Below, one piece after another: positions 50,262 to 59,600 of a stretch of DNA of 64,000 nucleotides. Under the pieces are notes generated by a model. The model did not search any database. It saw only the letters and a list, made by a program, of their open reading frames with translations, and had not been told where the DNA came from. Position numbers and translations under genes: made by a program. Origin of the DNA: Nitrospirillum sp034653355 (GTDB lineage Bacteria; Pseudomonadota; Alphaproteobacteria; Azospirillales; Azospirillaceae); the NCBI RefSeq assembly GCF_034653355.1, contig NZ_JAYEER010000001.1:372001-436000 (forward strand), read 5' to 3'. The stretch's first letter is position 1. Every line of letters starts with the position of its first letter.

Positions 50262-52565
50262 TTAGAACGAGTAATTGACGCTGAACAGCATCTGGCGCGG
50301 CGGGATGTACTGGTTGCTGACCACGCCGCTGCCGTAAGGGTCGGTGTAGCGCCCGGAGATACCGGCCCGGTCCAGCAGGTTGGTGACGGTGAAGGTGGCC
50401 CGCCACGGCCCGCTTTGCGGGGTGTATTCGAAGAACAGGTTCACCTGGCTGTACGACGGCACGTGATCGGTCCCGGCCTCGTTGAACACCCGCGCCTGGT
50501 AGTCGCTGCGGAACAGCAGCTCGGCCCGCGACACCAGGGTACCGTATGCGCCCAGGGTTTGCTGCCAGCTGGCGTTGACGCCACCGGCGGCACCCGGCAT
50601 GTCGGGCGGGGTGTTGCCCTTCACGTTGATGGACTGGGCGGCGCGGATGGCGAACCACTGAGCACTATAAGGATATGTCACGCCGGCGGCCACGGCCTTG
50701 GCGGCGGCGGCGTCGGCCAGGCGGCGGTCCAGCGCCAGGTAGCTGTCGGGGATCTCCCCGTCCATCAGGGTCAGGTTGGCGCCCAGTTCCAGCCGGTTGT
50801 CCAGCAGGCGGTACTTCGCCTCGACCTCCGCACCCCACATGTTCACCTGGGGGATGTTGCCGATGCCGCCGCTGTAGGGCACCGGATCCTCCTCAATGTA
50901 CTGCATGTTGTTGTATTTGGAGTAGAAGGCCGACAGGTTGACGTTCAGGTGGTTGGCCAGGAAGCGGTTCTTGGACCCCAGCTCGAAGCTGTCCACCGTC
51001 TCCTTGTCATAGCTGCCGGAGACGACCATGGCGCTGCTGGTGCCGGTGTTGACGCCGCCGGGCTTATAGCCGCGCGACCAGCTGGCGTAGACCATGTTGT
51101 CCGGCGTCAGGTCGAAGTCGGTCTCGGCCTTGCCTGTCAGGGCGTAGACGTTGGTGGAGCGGGGCGACGGCTTGCCGTAGTAGTCGGAGCCCCAGCCGTC
51201 ATACTGGTCGACATTGTAGCGCACGCCGCCCGTGAGCCGTAGGCGGTCGGTCAGGTGATAGGTCGCCTGCACGAAGGGCGCCACGCTGTCGCGGTCCACC
51301 GACGACAGGTTCTCATAGCTGAGGTTGGCCGGCAGGGCGGCCGGCGAGGTGTTGGTGGGCAGCACCGGCGCGGGGTCGCTGGCGCTGGTGCCCTTGTATT
51401 CCACCACGTACTGGCTGCTGTGGGAATGCATGTAGAAGACACCGCCGATCCAGTCCAGGTCGGTTCCGGGGTTGGAACTGAGCGTCACCTCCTCCATGAT
51501 CGCGCGGCTCTTGGTGTTCCAGGCCGCCACGGTGTCGTAGCCGCCGAACAGCGCCACGGTGCTGCGGTCGCTGTCGAACGACTGCTTGGCATCCATGTAC
51601 TGATAGCTGCTGATGGACTTCAGGTTGGCGAACGGCAGGGAGTAGTTGACCGTCAGCGTGTCGACATCCATGGCCAGCTTGAACTTGGCCGGATAGTCCT
51701 GGGACACCTGGCGCGGGTCGCTGTTGGGATCGTCCAGCGCCTTCAGGGCGGCCCCATGGTGGTCGTCGTCGAAATGCTGGCCCGTCAGGGTGATGGTCAG
51801 GTTGTCTGTCGGCTGCCACAGGCCCGACAGCTTGTAGTTCACATTGTTGGCGTCATCCAGGTCATAGCCGCCGGGCACGCCCGTGGCGGTGGAATAGCCG
51901 TCGTGGCTGGTCTTCTGCACCACGGCGCGGATGGCGGCCGTGTCCCCCACCGGCACGTTCAACGCGGCCTTGCCCATGGCGTAGCTGTAGTTGCCGAAGG
52001 TGGCGGTCGCGTCGCCTGACAGCTTGCCCAACTCCGGCTGTTTGCTGATGACGTTGATGGCGCCGCCGGTGGAGCTTTGCCCGAACACGGTGCCCTGCGG
52101 TCCACGCAGCACCTCGACATGGTCCACGTCCAGGAAGCCCAGGTTCAGCGCGATGTTGTTGGGGATGTAGACGTTGTCGATATGGAAGGAGACGCCCGGC
52201 TGGGTGAAGAAGTTCTCCGGCGTCTGCGAGCCCACGCCCCGGATGGAGACGATGACCTCGGACCCGCCGCTGGGGGTGATCTGCAGGCCGGGGACATAGC
52301 CGTTCAGGCCCAGCGGCCCGGTGACGTTGCCCTTTTCCAGCGTGTCGGCGGAAACGGCGGTGACGGACAGCGCGGCCTTCTGTAGGTCGACCTGGCGCTT
52401 CTCCGCCGTGACGATGATGGGTTCCAGCGCGTCCAGATCGGCGTCGGCGGCACCGGCCGGCGCATCCACGGGGGCCGGTGGGGTTTGGGCGTAGGCGGAG
52501 GCGGCCGTCATCATCGCGGCCGCCAGGAACCCCTGCCAATAGCGCAGCTTCACATCTCTCAACAT
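50262..52565 (-). CDS. TonB-dependent outer-membrane receptor
   Basis: 767 residues. Signal peptide ending AYAQ (about 24), a TonB-box-like start to the plug (EPIIVTAEKR), plug domain with SIRGVGSQTPENFFTQPGVS and VEVLRGPQGTVFGQSSTGGA, then a 22-strand barrel ending NYSF with the terminal aromatic needed for assembly. It begins the operon receptor-monooxygenase-TauD-hydrolase and presumably brings the substrate across the outer membrane. The ATG at 52565 follows GGGGG; a longer extension has no signal peptide at its start. Confidence 0.92.
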   Translation of the reverse strand: MLRDVKLRYWQGFLAAAMMTAASAYAQTPPAPVDAPAGAADADLDALEPIIVTAEKRQVDLQKAALSVTAVSADTLEKGNVTGPLGLNGYVPGLQITPSGGSEVIVSIRGVGSQTPENFFTQPGVSFHIDNVYIPNNIALNLGFLDVDHVEVLRGPQGTVFGQSSTGGAINVISKQPELGKLSGDATATFGNYSYAMGKAALNVPVGDTAAIRAVVQKTSHDGYSTATGVPGGYDLDDANNVNYKLSGLWQPTDNLTITLTGQHFDDDHHGAALKALDDPNSDPRQVSQDYPAKFKLAMDVDTLTVNYSLPFANLKSISSYQYMDAKQSFDSDRSTVALFGGYDTVAAWNTKSRAIMEEVTLSSNPGTDLDWIGGVFYMHSHSSQYVVEYKGTSASDPAPVLPTNTSPAALPANLSYENLSSVDRDSVAPFVQATYHLTDRLRLTGGVRYNVDQYDGWGSDYYGKPSPRSTNVYALTGKAETDFDLTPDNMVYASWSRGYKPGGVNTGTSSAMVVSGSYDKETVDSFELGSKNRFLANHLNVNLSAFYSKYNNMQYIEEDPVPYSGGIGNIPQVNMWGAEVEAKYRLLDNRLELGANLTLMDGEIPDSYLALDRRLADAAAAKAVAAGVTYPYSAQWFAIRAAQSINVKGNTPPDMPGAAGGVNASWQQTLGAYGTLVSRAELLFRSDYQARVFNEAGTDHVPSYSQVNLFFEYTPQSGPWRATFTVTNLLDRAGISGRYTDPYGSGVVSNQYIPPRQMLFSVNYSF

Positions 52566-52741
52566 GCCCGACCCCCATTCTTTGGTAGATGACGATAAGC
52601 ATCGTCTTGAGGTCAAGCATGCGGGCATCCCGCGAAGTATTCTTGTTATAGGACGCCCGGGAATTTGCCTGAATTCACCATTCCCCATGCCCACCATGCA
52701 GCCCTGCCACAGTCCATTATTTTGCTTTTACCGCCAGACGC

Positions 52742-52781
52742 GTGGGCACCACCCGCAGCCTTTGCCACGGATGGTGCCCAC
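52742..52781. other. Inverted repeat between the MFS and TonB-receptor genes
   Basis: GTGGGCACCA at 52742-52751 and TGGTGCCCAC at 52772-52781, a perfect 10-bp repeat with a 20-bp spacer, lies in the 252-bp spacer. It is 36 bp after the MFS stop and about 180 bp before the receptor start (both minus strand), so it could end MFS transcripts or be an operator for the receptor operon. Confidence 0.45.
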
Positions 52782-52817
52782 CTCGCCAGATTTGATGTTG
52801 TTATTGTTTAAACGTGT

Positions 52818-54098
52818 TCAGCTTACGGGCACTTGGACGGCGGTGCCCTGGGACCCGTCATCCGGCGCGGCCGCGCGCCGGGCGAAAGGGCCGGCGCCGG
52901 CCAGCACCGGCCGCCCCAGCAACGCCAGGGGCACGATGGCCGCCACCATCAGCACGGCGTAAAGATAGAAGATGGGGGCGAAGGTGCCGATCTGGTCGGC
53001 GATGGCGCCGGCCGCCACCGGCCCCGCCGCCGCCACGGTGGTGATGGTCCACACCATGCCCAGCACCTGCGACCCGATGTCCTTGCCGAAATATTCCAGC
53101 AGCAGGACGCTGGCGGCCAGGTAGGCCACACCCCAGCCGATGCCGAAGGCCACCGCGAAGGCACCGATGCCGACCAGGGTGCCGGCATGGGCGAACAGCG
53201 CGATGCCCACGACCTGCAGCGCCAAGCCCAGAACCAGCAGCCGCCGGGTGGACATGATCTCGCACAGCGGCCCGGCCACGCCCTTGGCCACCGTCATGAC
53301 CAGGGCCATGGCGGCCAGTGCGAAAGCCGCCGTGTCGGGCGCCACGCCCAGGATGCCCAGATGGTTCAGCGCCACGCTGTTGATGGTGGTGACACAGGCC
53401 ATGGTCATGGTCATGGAGGCGGCAACGGCCAGGAACTGCGGCGTGGCGATGGCGCTGCGGTAAGTCCAGCCGGTGGCGGTGGCTTCAGCGGGGCTGACGG
53501 GCGCCCGATCGGCGACGGCCGGCGCCTCAGCCTCGATGGCGCGGTCGCGCAGGCACAGCAGGTTGATGAGGGTGACGGCCACCGCCACGCCGGCCATTTC
53601 CATCCAGTAGACGCGCCAGTCGGCGCTGAACGAGACAATGGCGCGGGCCAGCGGCGGCCCCACCACGCCGCCGAAGGCGCCGATCATGAGGTAGAGGCCG
53701 ATCATGCGGGCCGAGCGGCGCGGGAACCAGCAGGCGATGGCGTAGATGGCCGGCACGTTGCCGGTCAGCGAATAGCCCAGGCCCAGCAGCAGCATGGCCG
53801 CGTAGAAGGCCAGCAGGCCGTGGGTGTATGAAGCCAGCATATAGGCCACCACCAGCACCAGCCCGCCCAGGGTCATGGTGTAGCGGGGGCCGATGCGCTT
53901 CATCAGCGTGGTGGGGAAGACGCTGGACAGGCCGCAAGCGATGCCCAGCAGGGAAAAGCTGAAACCGGCCGCTTTGAAGGACCAGTGCAGTTCGCCGACC
54001 ATGGTGTAGAGCACCACGCCCAGCGAGGCGAACGTCGCGGCGTTGAGGAAAAAGAAGCTCAACGACACCGCCGCCAAGACCAACCACTCTCGCCGCAT
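52818..54098 (-). CDS. MFS transporter of the catabolic island
   Basis: 426 residues from MRREWLVLAAVSLS, twelve hydrophobic segments, MFS motifs around TTLMKRIGPRYTMTLGG and EIMSTRRLLVLGLA. ATG at 54098 is preferred because GGGAG sits seven bases upstream; in-frame ATGs at 54131 and 54224 lack such sites. The general pattern suggests an organic-anion carrier. Third gene of the M20-amidohydrolase-MFS series on the minus strand, though a 187-bp A/T-rich spacer precedes it, so it may have its own promoter. Confidence 0.86.
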   Translation of the reverse strand: MRREWLVLAAVSLSFFFLNAATFASLGVVLYTMVGELHWSFKAAGFSFSLLGIACGLSSVFPTTLMKRIGPRYTMTLGGLVLVVAYMLASYTHGLLAFYAAMLLLGLGYSLTGNVPAIYAIACWFPRRSARMIGLYLMIGAFGGVVGPPLARAIVSFSADWRVYWMEMAGVAVAVTLINLLCLRDRAIEAEAPAVADRAPVSPAEATATGWTYRSAIATPQFLAVAASMTMTMACVTTINSVALNHLGILGVAPDTAAFALAAMALVMTVAKGVAGPLCEIMSTRRLLVLGLALQVVGIALFAHAGTLVGIGAFAVAFGIGWGVAYLAASVLLLEYFGKDIGSQVLGMVWTITTVAAAGPVAAGAIADQIGTFAPIFYLYAVLMVAAIVPLALLGRPVLAGAGPFARRAAAPDDGSQGTAVQVPVS

Positions 54099-54175
54099 CA
54101 GGAAACTCCCGGGCTCATGGGTGTAAGTCATCGCCGAAACGCTATCAGCCGATGCGGTCGCCGCGCTTGCCAACA

Positions 54176-54285
54176 GGCGAACAAATTCATGCCGAAAACG
54201 TTCGCCCACTGTGATGATAGGCACACTTAACGGTTCTATCGCCTAAAAAAACAGCGATATTAAATTTGCCCAATAATTAACCAAA
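54176..54285. promoter_or_regulatory. A/T-rich regulatory spacer upstream of the MFS gene
   Basis: The region has two inverted repeats: GGCGAAC/GTTCGCC at 54176-54182 and 54200-54206 (17-bp spacer), and TATCGC/GCGATA at 54237-54242 and 54254-54259 around CTAAAAAAACA. The stretch 54220-54285 is by far the least GC-rich DNA of this half of the window, as promoters often are. Read on the minus strand, the second repeat could also help end amidohydrolase transcripts. Confidence 0.45.
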
Positions 54286-55683
54286 TCAGCGCACGGGCCA
54301 CACCGGGCGCGGGGCCAAGCCGGCGCGGGCCAACAGCGCGGCCTGGGATGCGCGCGCCTGCCGCCGCAGGGCGTCCTCATCCACCGTCAAGCAGCGCCCG
54401 TCCCGCACGACGACGCGGCCGTCGACCACCACGTCGCGGACGGAACGGCCGTCGGTGCCCCACACCAGGTGCAGGGCGGGATCGCCCGCCACCATGAAGG
54501 GGGAGGAATGGGGATCGTGCACCACCAGGTCGGCCCGCTTGCCCACCTCCAGCGAGCCGATGCGGTCGGCCATGCCGATGGCCCGCGCCCCGTCGATGGT
54601 GGTCAGAGCAAAGGCCGTATCGGCCCCGAAACGATGGGCGTCCAGGCTCATGTCCCGGGCCAGGCCGGCGGCCAGGGCGGCGGCACGGTGGATGTCCGGC
54701 AGGTCGCCGGCGTTGGGCGCGTCGCAGCCCAGCGCCACCCGCCCACCGCGCAAGACCATCTCCGCATGGCGCCCGGCCCGGCTGACGCCCTGGGCCAGGC
54801 GCAGGTAGGCCCAGGGGCAATAGGCCACCGCCGTGTCGCTGGCCAGCAGGGCGTCCATCTCGGAATCGTCCAGCCAGACGGCGTGGGACAGCAGCAGGTG
54901 CGGACCCAGCACGCCCAGGTCGGCCAGGTGCAGCAGCGGCCGCCGCCCCGACCGGCGCAGATAGGCCGTCACGTCGGCCTCGGTCGGGGAGATGTGCATG
55001 GTCATGCCCACGCCCCGCCGGCGTGCCAGCTCGGCGGCACCGGCCAGCAGGGCGTCGCTGGCAAGGTCATGCCCCACCAGGGTCACCCACCCCTCCACCA
55101 GCCCGCCTTGCGGCAGACCATCCAGCACGGCCGCCTGGCGGGCCAGCACCTCATCCGTCGGCGCGGCGTAGGGGGCGTCGGAAACGTCCCAGCCCCAGCA
55201 GCCCACCGCCGCCCGGATGCCGGCGCGCGTCAGGCCGGCGGCCACGCGGAAGGGATGGGCCACGGTGCCGGCCTCCACCAGCGTGGTGGTGCCGTATTTC
55301 AGCGATTCCACGGCGGTGAGCGTGGCTGACAGCTCATCATCTTCGGCGGTGTGCGCGCCGTGGATGGGCACCGCCCAGCCGAAGATGGACTCCTCCGACG
55401 ACTGCCGGTCGGGGATCAGGCTGCGCACCAGCGGATCGCCCGTCAGATGCTGGTGCGCGTTGATCAGGCCGGGCGTGATCAGGCCGCCGTCGGCCTCCAG
55501 CGTCGGCGCCCCTGGCCAACGCGCCCGCAGAACCTCCGCCTTATCCACGGCGACGATGGCGCCGCCGGCGACGGCCACGCCACCTTGGCGCCAAACCGTG
55601 CGGCCGGCATCCATGGTCACCACGTCACCGCCCAACACCAGCAGGTCCGGCGTCGGCAAGTCGGGGGCCGCGTCCCGCGTCAT
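54286..55683 (-). CDS. Amidohydrolase-superfamily deaminase/chlorohydrolase-like enzyme
   Basis: 465 residues of the cytosine-deaminase/TRZ-ATZ branch. Metal site: PGLINAHQHL (His77, His79), MTMHISPTEADV, LSHAVWLDDSE and LGCDAPNAGDLPD. Related enzymes remove amino or chloro groups from heterocycles or deaminate purine nucleosides; a conserved FDxx or LNxx choice cannot be read with certainty. The ATG at 55683 overlaps the M20 stop by four bases, so the pair is co-translated. Likely a C-N hydrolysis step of the island. Confidence 0.87.
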   Translation of the reverse strand: MTRDAAPDLPTPDLLVLGGDVVTMDAGRTVWRQGGVAVAGGAIVAVDKAEVLRARWPGAPTLEADGGLITPGLINAHQHLTGDPLVRSLIPDRQSSEESIFGWAVPIHGAHTAEDDELSATLTAVESLKYGTTTLVEAGTVAHPFRVAAGLTRAGIRAAVGCWGWDVSDAPYAAPTDEVLARQAAVLDGLPQGGLVEGWVTLVGHDLASDALLAGAAELARRRGVGMTMHISPTEADVTAYLRRSGRRPLLHLADLGVLGPHLLLSHAVWLDDSEMDALLASDTAVAYCPWAYLRLAQGVSRAGRHAEMVLRGGRVALGCDAPNAGDLPDIHRAAALAAGLARDMSLDAHRFGADTAFALTTIDGARAIGMADRIGSLEVGKRADLVVHDPHSSPFMVAGDPALHLVWGTDGRSVRDVVVDGRVVVRDGRCLTVDEDALRRQARASQAALLARAGLAPRPVWPVR

Positions 55684-56981
55684 GGCGCCCGGCCGCACAG
55701 CGCCAGGGCCGCCATGGCGTACAGGCGCGTGCAGTCCACCAGGTCATCAATGCTGGGTCGCCAGCGCCGCGGCCCCATGGTCACGGACGGGATGCGGTTC
55801 ATGTTGAAGACGTTGTGGTCGCGCCACATGCTGGAATAGACGGAATTGCTGATGGGCTGCGGCCCCCCGCGCACGCGGTCATGGGCATGGTCCAAGGCCA
55901 GCTGCAGCGGCCGTACCGCCACCGGGTCGGCGGTGAAGCCGTGGCGCACGGTGTAGGGCTGGATTTTGACGTCGCCGAAGCCGGCCTCGCGGAAGGCGCG
56001 CTTCAGGTCGCGGTCCACGGCGGCGATGGTCTGCACCGGGGTCAACGCCACCTGGACGTAGACGTTGCACACCTCGCTCGCCGCCCCCATGGCCTGTGGG
56101 GTGCCGCCCCGGATGGCGCCGATCTGCACCTTGGGCACGGCCGTGCCGCCCGGCCCCTCGTACCGGTGCTTGACCTCGTACTCCCGCGCCCAGCGCTGGA
56201 TGATCCCGATGGCCGGCGCCACCTTGACCAGGGGGCTGGGATGGTCGGCCAGGGCCTCGGGATGGGTCAGCAAGGGCGTGAACACCCCCTGGCCGTAAAT
56301 CGTGACGCGGAAGTCGGCGTAGCCACAGGCCGTCCAATTGACGCCGAAGTCCGTGCCCTCGGCCGAGATGACGTAGTCCGGCGCCACCCCGCCGTGGGAC
56401 ATCAGGTAGCAGGCGCCCAGTTCCTTGCCCAGATAGTCGACGCCGCCCCGCTCCTCCGCCGGTTCGGGGCCAATCTCGCCCGGGCAGGCCGTCAGGTACA
56501 TGAGGCCGCTGAGGTCGATGCCGGCCTTCCTCAGGGCCTTGGCCGCCATCAGGAAGCAAGCCATGGGCCCGCGGTCGTTGCCCACGGCATGGCCGAAAAA
56601 GGTCTCCCCCTCCAGCCAGGCACCCAGCCATTGCGGGTCCGCCACCGTTTCCGGACGATAGGTGTACCGATCCGTCTCGTCATAGAACGGGCTTTCGGTG
56701 TCGAGGTGGCTGGTGAACAGCAGGTTGGGTCCGTCGCCCTTGCCGCCATAGGTGCCGATGACGTTGAAGCGGTGCTCCAGCAGCCCGGCCTTGCGCGGGG
56801 CGAAGCCGTTCTCCGCCATCCAGCCGTGGACGAACTCGCCCGCCCGGCGCTCCTGGCGCATGGGCGAGGGGATGCCGCACAGGTCCAGCACCAGTTTCAC
56901 CAGCTCATCCCGGTCGATGGCCTGGGTGATGGCGGCCGCCTCTTCATCGGAAACCTTCAGCGCCACGTCATGCGTCGTCAT
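55680..56981 (-). CDS. M20-family metallo-hydrolase
   Basis: 433 residues. Metal ligands: His92 and Asp94 in LFTSHLDTESPF, Asp136 in AVGNDRGPMACF (with the general-base context CPGEIG, Glu169), and the dimerisation lid between about 230 and 350. M20 enzymes hydrolyse amide bonds of N-acyl or N-carbamoyl amino acids and small peptides. This one is atypical in its inserted SHGGVAPDYVISAEGTDFG region. It starts the minus-strand unit and diverges from the acetamidase gene. Confidence 0.86.
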   Translation of the reverse strand: MTTHDVALKVSDEEAAAITQAIDRDELVKLVLDLCGIPSPMRQERRAGEFVHGWMAENGFAPRKAGLLEHRFNVIGTYGGKGDGPNLLFTSHLDTESPFYDETDRYTYRPETVADPQWLGAWLEGETFFGHAVGNDRGPMACFLMAAKALRKAGIDLSGLMYLTACPGEIGPEPAEERGGVDYLGKELGACYLMSHGGVAPDYVISAEGTDFGVNWTACGYADFRVTIYGQGVFTPLLTHPEALADHPSPLVKVAPAIGIIQRWAREYEVKHRYEGPGGTAVPKVQIGAIRGGTPQAMGAASEVCNVYVQVALTPVQTIAAVDRDLKRAFREAGFGDVKIQPYTVRHGFTADPVAVRPLQLALDHAHDRVRGGPQPISNSVYSSMWRDHNVFNMNRIPSVTMGPRRWRPSIDDLVDCTRLYAMAALALCGRAP

Positions 56982-57182
56982 GCCCTATCCCCTGCCCCAT
57001 GCATTGCCTGGATGCGTTACTGGGCCCCGCCCCTGTGCGCGGGTGCCGTCAGGGGATCATAGGCGGCCCTGTTCCCCTCGCTCTTGCCGATTAACGCATG
57101 AAAGCTTGCCCGGGCGGAACCATGGGACGGCGGCGGCGTGCTGGCGAAAGCGGCCATGCGCGTGCAGGCAAGATCGCCGCAT

Positions 57183-57233
57183 CGGGCGGCCCTAAGGTTT
57201 TCCCCATGAGGGCGCCCCCGGCGGGGCCGCCCG
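57183..57233 (+). other. Inverted repeat in the leader of the acetamidase operon
   Basis: CGGGCGGCCC (57183-57192) pairs with GGGCCGCCCG (57224-57233), a perfect 10-bp repeat with a 31-bp GC-rich spacer, 13 bp before the ribosome site. It may form a leader structure or an operator half-site pair. High GC raises the chance of accident. The rest of the 274-bp divergent spacer shows no clear promoter. Confidence 0.35.
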
Positions 57234-57255
57234 GATGCTTCAACCAGGGGGACCC

Positions 57256-58335
57256 ATGACCGTTCAATTGGATCGCGCCGCTGCGGCGGAACGGCACAAG
57301 ATCCGGCCGACGCTGCACCTGCTGCCGGCCACGCCGCGCACCGTGCATTGGGGCTATTTCACCCCCGACCAGGCGCCGGCCCTGACGGTCAAGAGCGGCG
57401 ACATCATCCAGGCGGAGGCCATCACCCACCATGCCGGCGACGCCCCGGACCTGATGATGGACGAGGCGGTGGCCCGCATCTTCAAGGAAATCCCGGAGGC
57501 CGACCGCAACCCCGGCGTCCACATCATGACCGGCCCCATCCATGTCGAAGGCGCCAGGCCCGGCGACATGCTGGAGGTCCACTACCTGAAGATGACGCCC
57601 CGCACCCGCTACGGTTCCAACCTGGCGGCCAACTGGGGCCACCTGTTCAAAGAGATGGGGGAGAAGGAGCGGGTCACGATCTACGAGATCGACGCCATGA
57701 GCCAGCAGGCCCACGCCCTCTACGCCTATGACTTCCCCGGCCGCTATGACGTGCCGGGCAAGATCACCAACTGCCCGGAATGCGACCGGCAGAAGGCCCT
57801 GCCCGGCGTGCGCGTGCCGGTGCGCCCGCACCTGGGCACGGCCGGCGTGGCACCGGACGTGGCCGGCCGGGTCAGCACCATCCCACCCGGCCTGCACGGC
57901 GGCAACATCGACAACTGGCGCATCGGCGCCGGCGCCACGATGTACTATCCCGTCCAGGTCGACGGCGCGCTGTTCTCCATCGGCGACCCGCATGTCTCGC
58001 AAGGCGACGGCGAGTTGAGCGGCACCGCCATCGAGGCGTCGCTGAACGTCATGTTCCAGGTCTTCCTGCGCAAGGACTTCCGCTTCCCGTCCCCGCTGCT
58101 GGAGACGCCGGACTGCTGGATCGTCCATGGCTTCGACCCGGATCTGAACGTGGCCATGCGCAACGCCTCGGTCGACATGCTGAAACTGCTGACCGAGCAG
58201 CAGAACCTGAGCCGCGATGACGCCTATTCGCTGATGAGTATCGCGGCCGACTTCGGGGTCACGCAGGTGGTGGACGGCACCCAAGGCATCCACGTGCGCA
58301 TCCCCCGCGGCGTGTTCCCGCCGCGCGAGGATTGA
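57256..58335 (+). CDS. Acetamidase/formamidase family amidase
   Basis: 359 residues of the FmdA/AmdA family, which releases ammonia from small amides such as formamide or acetamide. Family parts: SGDIIQAEAITHHAGD, GVHIMTGPIHVEGARPGDML, AGVAPDVAGRVSTIPPGLHGG, NIDNWRIGAGATMYYPV and GDPHVSQGDGELSGTAIE. AGGGGG precedes the ATG. First gene of the plus-strand unit with the Rieske oxygenase, extradiol dioxygenase and reductase; its amide substrate may be made by those enzymes or by the neighbouring hydrolases. Confidence 0.92.
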   Translation: MTVQLDRAAAAERHKIRPTLHLLPATPRTVHWGYFTPDQAPALTVKSGDIIQAEAITHHAGDAPDLMMDEAVARIFKEIPEADRNPGVHIMTGPIHVEGARPGDMLEVHYLKMTPRTRYGSNLAANWGHLFKEMGEKERVTIYEIDAMSQQAHALYAYDFPGRYDVPGKITNCPECDRQKALPGVRVPVRPHLGTAGVAPDVAGRVSTIPPGLHGGNIDNWRIGAGATMYYPVQVDGALFSIGDPHVSQGDGELSGTAIEASLNVMFQVFLRKDFRFPSPLLETPDCWIVHGFDPDLNVAMRNASVDMLKLLTEQQNLSRDDAYSLMSIAADFGVTQVVDGTQGIHVRIPRGVFPPRED

Positions 58336-58400
58336 CGCCGCGACGATCAGACAAACAAGGGCATGAGAGGCCCGAGGGGCATGGCGTGGGGGTTCAAACG

Positions 58401-59588
58401 ATGAAGCACTCTTTCCTGAATGACGCCTTTTTCAGTGGCCTGGACAGTTCGGCCCTGGGCGTGGAGGCGGCGGAAACCTTGCCGCCGCTGTGCTACACCG
58501 ACCGCGAATTCTATGAGTTCGAGAAAGAGGCGCTGTTCAATCACGAATGGCTGTGCGTGGGCCGGGAATCCTGGGTGAAGGAGGCCGGCGACTACTTCAC
58601 CACCAGCATCATCGACGAACCCATCGTGGTGGCGCGCGGCCGGGATGGCGTCATCCGCGCCATGTCCAGCGTCTGCCAGCACCGCGCCATGCTGGTGGCG
58701 GAGGGGCAAGGCAACACCCGCGCCTTCCTGTGCCCCTACCACCACTGGTCCTACGGGCTGGACGGCCAACTGATCGGCGCGCCGGCCATGGAGAAGACCT
58801 GTAACTTCGACAAGAAGGACATCAAGCTTCCCCAGTTCAAGGTCGAGGTCTGGCACGGCTTCGTCTTCGTCAATTTCGACCTGGACGCTGCCCCCCTCGC
58901 CCCCCGGCTGGCGGCGCTGGAGGGGGTGATGGCGCCCTATTCCATGGCGACGCTGAACGGCCCAGCGCCGGACCGGGACATCAAGTTCCCCTGGAACTGG
59001 AAGGTGATGTTCGAGAACAACAATGACGGCTATCACGCCAACCGCCTGCATGGCGGCGCCCTGCACGACTTCGTGCCCTCGCGCCTGGCTGCCTTCCCAG
59101 ACGACCTGCCGGCGGACACGGCGGGCTATTACCGCACCAACGGCACGCTGCACGCCGACGCCAGCTTCAACCCCACGCAGAAGGCCATCCTGCCGATCTT
59201 CCCCGCGCTGGGGGAGGCGGAGCGCAACCGCATGCTGTTCGTCAACGTGCCGCCCACCCTGTCCCTGGTCATCACCAGCGACATGGTCATCTACCTGATC
59301 CTGCGGGCGGACGGGGCGGAGACGCACCTGATGGACCAGGGCTATCTGGTGGCGCCGGGTGCCCTGGAGGACCCGCTGTTCGACGACAAGCTGGCGATGA
59401 ACAAGCATTCCACCACCGCCATCATCGCCCAGGACCTGCATGTGGACGAGATGGTGCAGGTGGGCCTGCGCTCCCGCCACGCCATCCGCGGCCGCTATTC
59501 CTGGCAAGAACAGGCGCAACGGGAGTTCAACGGCTGGCTGGTGCGGCGCTACCAGGACACCTGGGCCCGCGTGAAGCCGACCGCCTGA
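58401..59588 (+). CDS. Rieske non-heme iron oxygenase, alpha subunit
   Basis: 395 residues. Rieske 2Fe-2S ligands: CQHRAM (Cys92, His94) and CPYHHWSY (Cys111, His114). Mononuclear iron site: NNNDGYHANRLHGG (His212, His217) and a later Asp. These enzymes hydroxylate or demethylate aromatic or amine substrates using electrons from a reductase, here encoded two genes downstream. GGGGG lies before the ATG at 58401; in-frame upstream ATGs have no site. No beta subunit gene is present, so an alpha-only oxygenase is expected. Confidence 0.92.
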   Translation: MKHSFLNDAFFSGLDSSALGVEAAETLPPLCYTDREFYEFEKEALFNHEWLCVGRESWVKEAGDYFTTSIIDEPIVVARGRDGVIRAMSSVCQHRAMLVAEGQGNTRAFLCPYHHWSYGLDGQLIGAPAMEKTCNFDKKDIKLPQFKVEVWHGFVFVNFDLDAAPLAPRLAALEGVMAPYSMATLNGPAPDRDIKFPWNWKVMFENNNDGYHANRLHGGALHDFVPSRLAAFPDDLPADTAGYYRTNGTLHADASFNPTQKAILPIFPALGEAERNRMLFVNVPPTLSLVITSDMVIYLILRADGAETHLMDQGYLVAPGALEDPLFDDKLAMNKHSTTAIIAQDLHVDEMVQVGLRSRHAIRGRYSWQEQAQREFNGWLVRRYQDTWARVKPTA

Positions 59589-59600
59589 GCCTGATAAAGC

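Noticed and set aside
48372..51242. A 956-codon open frame on the plus strand opposite TauD, the monooxygenase and the TonB receptor
   Set aside because: Same reason: no recognisable domain, and it covers three confident genes on the other strand.
54286..55683. Naming the amidohydrolase atrazine chlorohydrolase (AtzA/TrzN)
   Set aside because: The superfamily match is clear but no specific substrate residues could be assigned.
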